Source: Bacteroidales bacterium
GTDB lineage: Bacteria > Bacteroidota > Bacteroidia > Bacteroidales > UBA932
Length of the DNA stretch: 9,786 nucleotides
Assembly: GCA_024401915.1 (NCBI GenBank)
Contig: JAKSKA010000040.1
Span: 1-9,786, forward strand
Direction: 5' to 3'
The notes under the pieces were generated by a model. That model saw only the letters and a program-made list of their open reading frames with translations, made no database searches and was not told the origin of the DNA. The position numbers and the translations under genes are program-made. Position 1 is the stretch's first letter; each line of letters opens with the position of its first letter. Shown here one piece after another: positions 6,877 to 9,786 of the stretch.

Positions 6877-8463
6877 TCAATTGAGTATGTAGAGTATATC
6901 TCCTGCGCTGAGGATGGTGTTTCCGTCCGGGATTATCTGCTCGTCCCCACGGCGGATCATCACTATGTGCGAGCCGTCCTTGTCCGGGTAATCCTTGATC
7001 CGTTTTCCTATCCAGGAACTGTTCTTCGAGAGCGGGTGCTCACGGATGTCCGCGACTGTCGCATTGTTATAGGATTTGGCGCAGAACACGACTTCATCGC
7101 CAGCCAGAAGACGGGTGTTGCCCTTTGTGATAATCTTCTGTCCGTCCCTGAACACCATCAGGAGCTTGACCTCCTCTGGAAGCACAAGGTCTTTTACCAG
7201 AGAATTATCCCAGGTGCCGCCCTCCGGTATCCTTACTTTGCCGAACGACAACTCGCAATGTTCGTTAAAGTCTGAGAAGGTCCTCATCACGTCGGCATTG
7301 TCATCATTCATCCTGAACACTTTCGCGGCGCCCGGGATAAGCGAGCCCTGAATGGCTATCGAGATCAGCACAATGCAGAACACGATGTCGAAGATGTCAT
7401 TCTCCAATGGCATCCCTGACGTCAGCGTCATTATTGCAAACACGATCGAGGCCGCTCCCCTCAGCCCGACGAATGAAACGAGTCCGATCTGCCTTATCGG
7501 GTACTTCCTGAACGGCACCAGGATGGAAGATACGGCGATCGGGCGTGCCACAAACGATATGAAAAGGAAGATTATTACAGCGGGCAGCAGGACATGGGGC
7601 AGGTTTGTCGGGTGTGCGATATATCCCAATATGAAGAATATCAGTATCTGCACGAAGGTGGTGACTCCGTCGAAGAACAGCACCAGCGCTTTGCGGCCCT
7701 TGAATTCATAGTTGCCGAGGATGATGCCGATGATGTACACGCTGAGGTAGCCGTTACCGCCTATCAGCGCCGGGAAAGCGTAACCGAACACCGCCACCGC
7801 CACGATGAACATCATATCGAACCCCTTCGGCAGGGTGAACCGCCTCAGTATAAAGGCTGCACCTTGCGCGATGAGGATGCCCCCGAGGGCGCCGAAAACC
7901 AGTTGCGAGAAGATCATCCACACGACCTGTCCTCCGGAGGCGGAGCCTGCCAGGACGGAGAGCATCACTGCCGTAAGCATATACGAGCAGGGGTCATTGG
8001 AACCGCTCTCGAGTTCCAGCATCGGTGCGGTATTGTTCTTCAGACCCATCTTCCGGGTCCTTAGGATGGAGAACACGGTGGCGGCATCAGTGGAGCTGAT
8101 GACGGAGCCCATTATCATTCCTTCCACCCAGCCCCAGCCCAGCGCGAAATGGCAGAATGTGCCGACAATGGCGGCAGTCAGCGCCACACCGACGGTGGCC
8201 AGAAGCCCGGATTCGACCGCCACGGGTCTTGCGGACTTCCAGTTTGTGCCGAATCCTCCGTAGAACATTATGAAGATCAGGGCGACGGTGCAGATGTCGC
8301 CGGCACGTTCCGTTACGTCGAGTGACACTTCATCCTGCCATCCCAGCAGTACGCCGAGCAAGATAAATAGGAGCAATACGGGTATGCCCAGCCTGCTTGA
8401 GACCTTGTTAAGGAAAATGCAGGTGAAAATGATCAGGGCTCCGACTATCAGCAATAAATTCAT
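6877..8463 (-). CDS. NhaP2-type potassium/proton (CPA1) antiporter with two RCK_C-like domains
   Basis: A 528-residue inner-membrane secondary transporter exchanging K+ or Na+ for protons; role inferred is cation and pH balance. Residues 1-385 contain about a dozen hydrophobic segments with the family motifs MGSVISSTDAATVFSILR (118-135; Asp126), LELESGSNDPCSYML (149-163; Asp157 in the ion-binding SND), and LVSFVGLRGAASIVFA (328-343; Arg335). The cytoplasmic tail holds two TrkA-C/RCK_C-like repeats: about 418-463 (LVKDLVLPEEVKLLMVFRDG ... LLAGDEVVFCAK) and 484-527 (WIGKRIKDYPDKDGSHIVMIRRG ... LSAGDILYIL). These usually bind a ligand and gate transport. E. coli NhaP2 (CvrA, 578 residues) ends in a CorC-type domain instead of a second RCK_C. 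The gene starts 4 nt after the stop of the small membrane-protein gene, a strong sign of an operon. Confidence 0.92.
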   Translation of the reverse strand: MNLLLIVGALIIFTCIFLNKVSSRLGIPVLLLFILLGVLLGWQDEVSLDVTERAGDICTVALIFIMFYGGFGTNWKSARPVAVESGLLATVGVALTAAIVGTFCHFALGWGWVEGMIMGSVISSTDAATVFSILRTRKMGLKNNTAPMLELESGSNDPCSYMLTAVMLSVLAGSASGGQVVWMIFSQLVFGALGGILIAQGAAFILRRFTLPKGFDMMFIVAVAVFGYAFPALIGGNGYLSVYIIGIILGNYEFKGRKALVLFFDGVTTFVQILIFFILGYIAHPTNLPHVLLPAVIIFLFISFVARPIAVSSILVPFRKYPIRQIGLVSFVGLRGAASIVFAIMTLTSGMPLENDIFDIVFCIVLISIAIQGSLIPGAAKVFRMNDDNADVMRTFSDFNEHCELSFGKVRIPEGGTWDNSLVKDLVLPEEVKLLMVFRDGQKIITKGNTRLLAGDEVVFCAKSYNNATVADIREHPLSKNSSWIGKRIKDYPDKDGSHIVMIRRGDEQIIPDGNTILSAGDILYILN

Positions 8464-8467
8464 TTTG

Positions 8468-8905
8468 TCAGAGTTGTGAAATCAGTTTGTCGGCTTTTGG
8501 GAAATGGAGTTCGATGACCTCCGTCTCAGGCTCATAGGTATAGTTGCGGAAGCTATACAGTTGCGCATAGGCAATACCTGCAGCCGTGTTGTAATAAACA
8601 TCCAGACGGACGCTGCCGCCCTCGTTCCCTTTCTCGATCTGAGGCGTAATGTCCTCTCCGTTAAGGTAATCGATTATGGACGGCTTGCAGCATTTGCAAA
8701 GGTCTTCCGACTTCTTCTGAAGGACAACGCCGCTTCCTTCTATCCTGTAGCCGTCTTTATATAGGAAAAACATTGCAAGTCCAAATGCGGCTATGGTGAC
8801 ACCAAGCCCTTTGTTGACAAAGAAGAGACCTGTCCCGGCTAACAGGACTATTGTTGATATTGTGAGGTCCTTTGCGGTATGGACCTTCTTGAAATTGATT
8901 TCCAT
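8468..8905 (-). CDS. Small two-helix membrane protein of unknown function
   Basis: A 145-residue protein I do not recognise by name. Residues about 13-30 (LTISTIVLLAGTGLFFVN) and 33-49 (LGVTIAAFGLAMFFLYK) are hydrophobic and form a helical hairpin; the rest (about 50-145) is soluble, with a CKCC cluster (70-73), a DYLNGEDITP segment and an alternating beta-type region (GGSVRLDVYYNTAAGIAYAQLYSFRNYTYEPETEVIEL). The layout, two membrane helices followed by a compact beta-rich domain, is seen in membrane PH-like proteins, but this is only a resemblance. It ends 4 nt before the antiporter ATG and so is likely made with it; an accessory or regulatory role for the antiporter is an inference from position. 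The three closely placed cysteines could bind a metal or form a disulfide. No clear promoter box was found upstream. Confidence 0.75.
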   Translation of the reverse strand: MEINFKKVHTAKDLTISTIVLLAGTGLFFVNKGLGVTIAAFGLAMFFLYKDGYRIEGSGVVLQKKSEDLCKCCKPSIIDYLNGEDITPQIEKGNEGGSVRLDVYYNTAAGIAYAQLYSFRNYTYEPETEVIELHFPKADKLISQL

Positions 8906-9056
8906 TTGATTTTCAGTATTATAGTTTTGTGAACAGAGTTGTTCCCATCGGCCTGTCCGGTTAACAGAAGCCTGCTACGGTTGAAAATGAGAGCCGTTGC
9001 ATCCCCTGAGGACGTAATACGATGAGATATTTGCTTTGATTGGAGACGGAAATCGG
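8906..9056. other. Intergenic gap, nothing clear
   Basis: About 150 nt between two minus-strand genes. I see no TAnnTTTG box, no strong hairpin, no RNA gene and no copy of the palindromic repeat. It should hold the promoter for the membrane-protein/antiporter pair, but the best candidate (TATAATACTG near 8915-8924 on the minus strand) is only a partial match. Confidence 0.4.
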
Positions 9057-9434
9057 CTAAATCAACAGCTGACAGATCGAGTGGATGTATCGACTGTTCG
9101 AACGTATTCCGGACTGGAACTGAAGAATGACAGTCAGGAATGTATGGAAATTGTTTCTGTCGAAGATTTTGCCGGCCTTGATGAGCCGGAAGGAGGACTT
9201 TGTAGAGGGTTGTACGCGCCTGCCTGAATTGGATGAGCGGAATGATGGAGCGAAACTGTTGCCGTTGCCGGAAATCGTCATCGTCCCGGCAGGAAGGAGA
9301 GCAACATCATTGAAGTCAGCCTTGGTGTCTGCCGCTTCCTTGTAGGAGCACTGAACTACGCAAGCATTATCTATCCTGCCTTCACTGAAAATGAAGGACA
9401 GCAGGACTGTAAATATGAGGACAACGCTTTTCAT
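9057..9434 (-). CDS. Small predicted secreted protein, function unknown
   Basis: A 125-residue open frame. The N-terminus (MKSVVLIFTVLLSFIFSEG) looks like a signal peptide or single membrane anchor, followed by a low-complexity Ser/Asn-rich middle (ISGNGNSFAPSFRSSNSGRR) and a basic to hydrophobic end finishing RYIHSICQLLI. This shape, with an RYxHSI..LLI end, reminds me of small uncharacterised Bacteroidales secreted proteins, but I cannot name a family. Support for being real: a TATATTTG box 14 nt before the ATG, the signal-like start, and clear gaps of about 150 nt on both sides. The plus strand here also has short open frames, which look like shadows. The two cysteines at 25 and 29 have no lipobox context. 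Confidence 0.6.
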   Translation of the reverse strand: MKSVVLIFTVLLSFIFSEGRIDNACVVQCSYKEAADTKADFNDVALLPAGTMTISGNGNSFAPSFRSSNSGRRVQPSTKSSFRLIKAGKIFDRNNFHTFLTVILQFQSGIRSNSRYIHSICQLLI

Positions 9435-9448
9435 TCGCCTTCTTGGTG

Positions 9449-9456
9449 CAAATATA
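9449..9456 (-). promoter_or_regulatory. Candidate Bacteroidetes -7 promoter box for the small secreted-protein gene
   Basis: The minus strand reads TATATTTG, an exact TAnnTTTG match, 14 nt before the ATG at 9434. TTTTG at 9472-9476 is 15 nt further upstream, shorter than the usual -33 to -7 spacing, so the upstream element is doubtful. The surrounding 9449-9476 is almost entirely A/T, unlike the rest of the window. Confidence 0.5.
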
Positions 9457-9525
9457 TAAAAAATATATCTTCAAAAGTAAGTTCCTCCAGGTCGACGTAG
9501 AGGCCTCGGTGCCTACAAATACGAA

Positions 9526-9553
9526 GTGGTCCCTGCTGTTTGGCAGAGACCAC
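9526..9553 (-). terminator. Hairpin after the FISUMP-like gene, probable terminator
   Basis: Stem of 11 pairs (9526-9536 with 9543-9553) and a 6-nt loop (9537-9542), starting 32 nt after the stop codon of the minus-strand gene at 9586. The single imperfect pair, 9532/9547, is C.A on the plus strand but G.U in minus-strand RNA, so the structure is favoured in that gene's transcript. A weak T-rich tail (TTCGTATTTGT) follows. It sits between the FISUMP-like gene and the promoter of the next gene. Rho-independent termination is the simplest reading. Confidence 0.6.
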
Positions 9554-9585
9554 GACTTGATTTTATTAGTTTGATTGCAAGAATG

Positions 9586-9786
9586 TCACTTGACCTCTGT
9601 CACGAGGCGTACACTGTAGCCGTCGTTGCGGGTGGTGTAGCCGTCATTAGGGTAGGCACCGTCGCTATCGAAGTACAAGTAGTACGTGCTGACGCTATCG
9701 AAGGCGGTAGATGACCAATAGTAGCCGTTGCCGCCGACAAGGCTGACATCGGAACTACGGCGGTAGCCCGCAGCGGGAAGGAAGAC
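9586..9786 (-). CDS. C-terminal end of a FISUMP / C-type-lectin-like domain protein (partial)
   Basis: The last 66 codons of a gene that enters from the right edge; no start lies in the window. The translation begins VFLPAAGYRRSSDV, continues with GGNGYYWSST (residues 18-27), YYLYFDSDGAYPNDGY (35-50) and ends NDGYSVRLVTEVK then TGA at 9586-9588. The LPAAGYR ... GYYWSS ... Y.LYF ... G.SVRLV pattern is typical of the Fibrobacter succinogenes major paralogous domain and related formylglycine-enzyme/C-type-lectin-like folds common at the C-terminus of Bacteroidales surface proteins. Such domains bind ligands at the cell surface and some are targets of diversity-generating retroelements. The segment is rich in Tyr, Ser, Gly, Asn and Asp, many in NNC codons, with NDGY used twice. 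The rest of the protein, including any lipoprotein signal, is outside. A terminator-like hairpin follows. Confidence 0.82.
   Translation of the reverse strand, partial: VFLPAAGYRRSSDVSLVGGNGYYWSSTAFDSVSTYYLYFDSDGAYPNDGYTTRNDGYSVRLVTEVK

Noticed and set aside
8906..9585. Template repeat for a retroelement within the right-hand end
   Set aside because: I looked for a near-copy of the FISUMP-like end on both strands here and found none.
9526..9714. 62-codon plus-strand open frame near the right edge
   Set aside because: It is antisense to the FISUMP-like C-terminus and begins inside the hairpin.

Overview
The window looks like a chromosomal stretch of a gut- or rumen-type Bacteroidales bacterium with fairly high GC. 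The evidence is the eukaryote-like single-chain glycyl-tRNA synthetase, a DUF4923-like secreted protein, a COG2407 isomerase-like protein of the kind seen in this order, two TATATTTG boxes matching the Bacteroidetes -7 promoter consensus TAnnTTTG, and the absence of obvious Shine-Dalgarno sites. No species can be named. I see no tRNA, rRNA, CRISPR array, transposase or integrase.

Plus-strand block (1-3635): the 3' half of the glycyl-tRNA synthetase gene, overlapping by one base a ThiL-family gene whose usual metal and nucleotide-binding acidic residues are mostly gone, then a small secreted DUF4923-like protein, a strong 41-nt hairpin, and a fucose/arabinose isomerase-like gene.

Minus-strand block (8905-3643, converging on the isomerase gene with 7 nt between stop codons): a small two-helix membrane protein of unknown function, 4 nt before an NhaP2-type cation/proton antiporter with two RCK_C-like cytoplasmic domains; then, behind a probable promoter, a periplasmic GH13 alpha-amylase-family enzyme, a TerB plus J-domain (DjlA-like) co-chaperone and the transcript-cleavage factor GreA. 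The 36-nt gap before greA consists mainly of a second, shorter copy of the same palindromic repeat found at 2433-2473.

Right end (8906-9786): a small predicted secreted protein on the minus strand with its own -7 box and, cut by the window edge, the last 66 codons of a minus-strand gene for a FISUMP/C-type-lectin-like domain, followed by a terminator-like hairpin. This terminal domain resembles the variable C-termini used by Bacteroidales diversity-generating retroelements, but no template repeat or reverse transcriptase lies in the window, so that link is only a possibility.

Most of the window is housekeeping. The parts worth a second look are the eroded ThiL, the dispersed palindrome, and the right-hand end.
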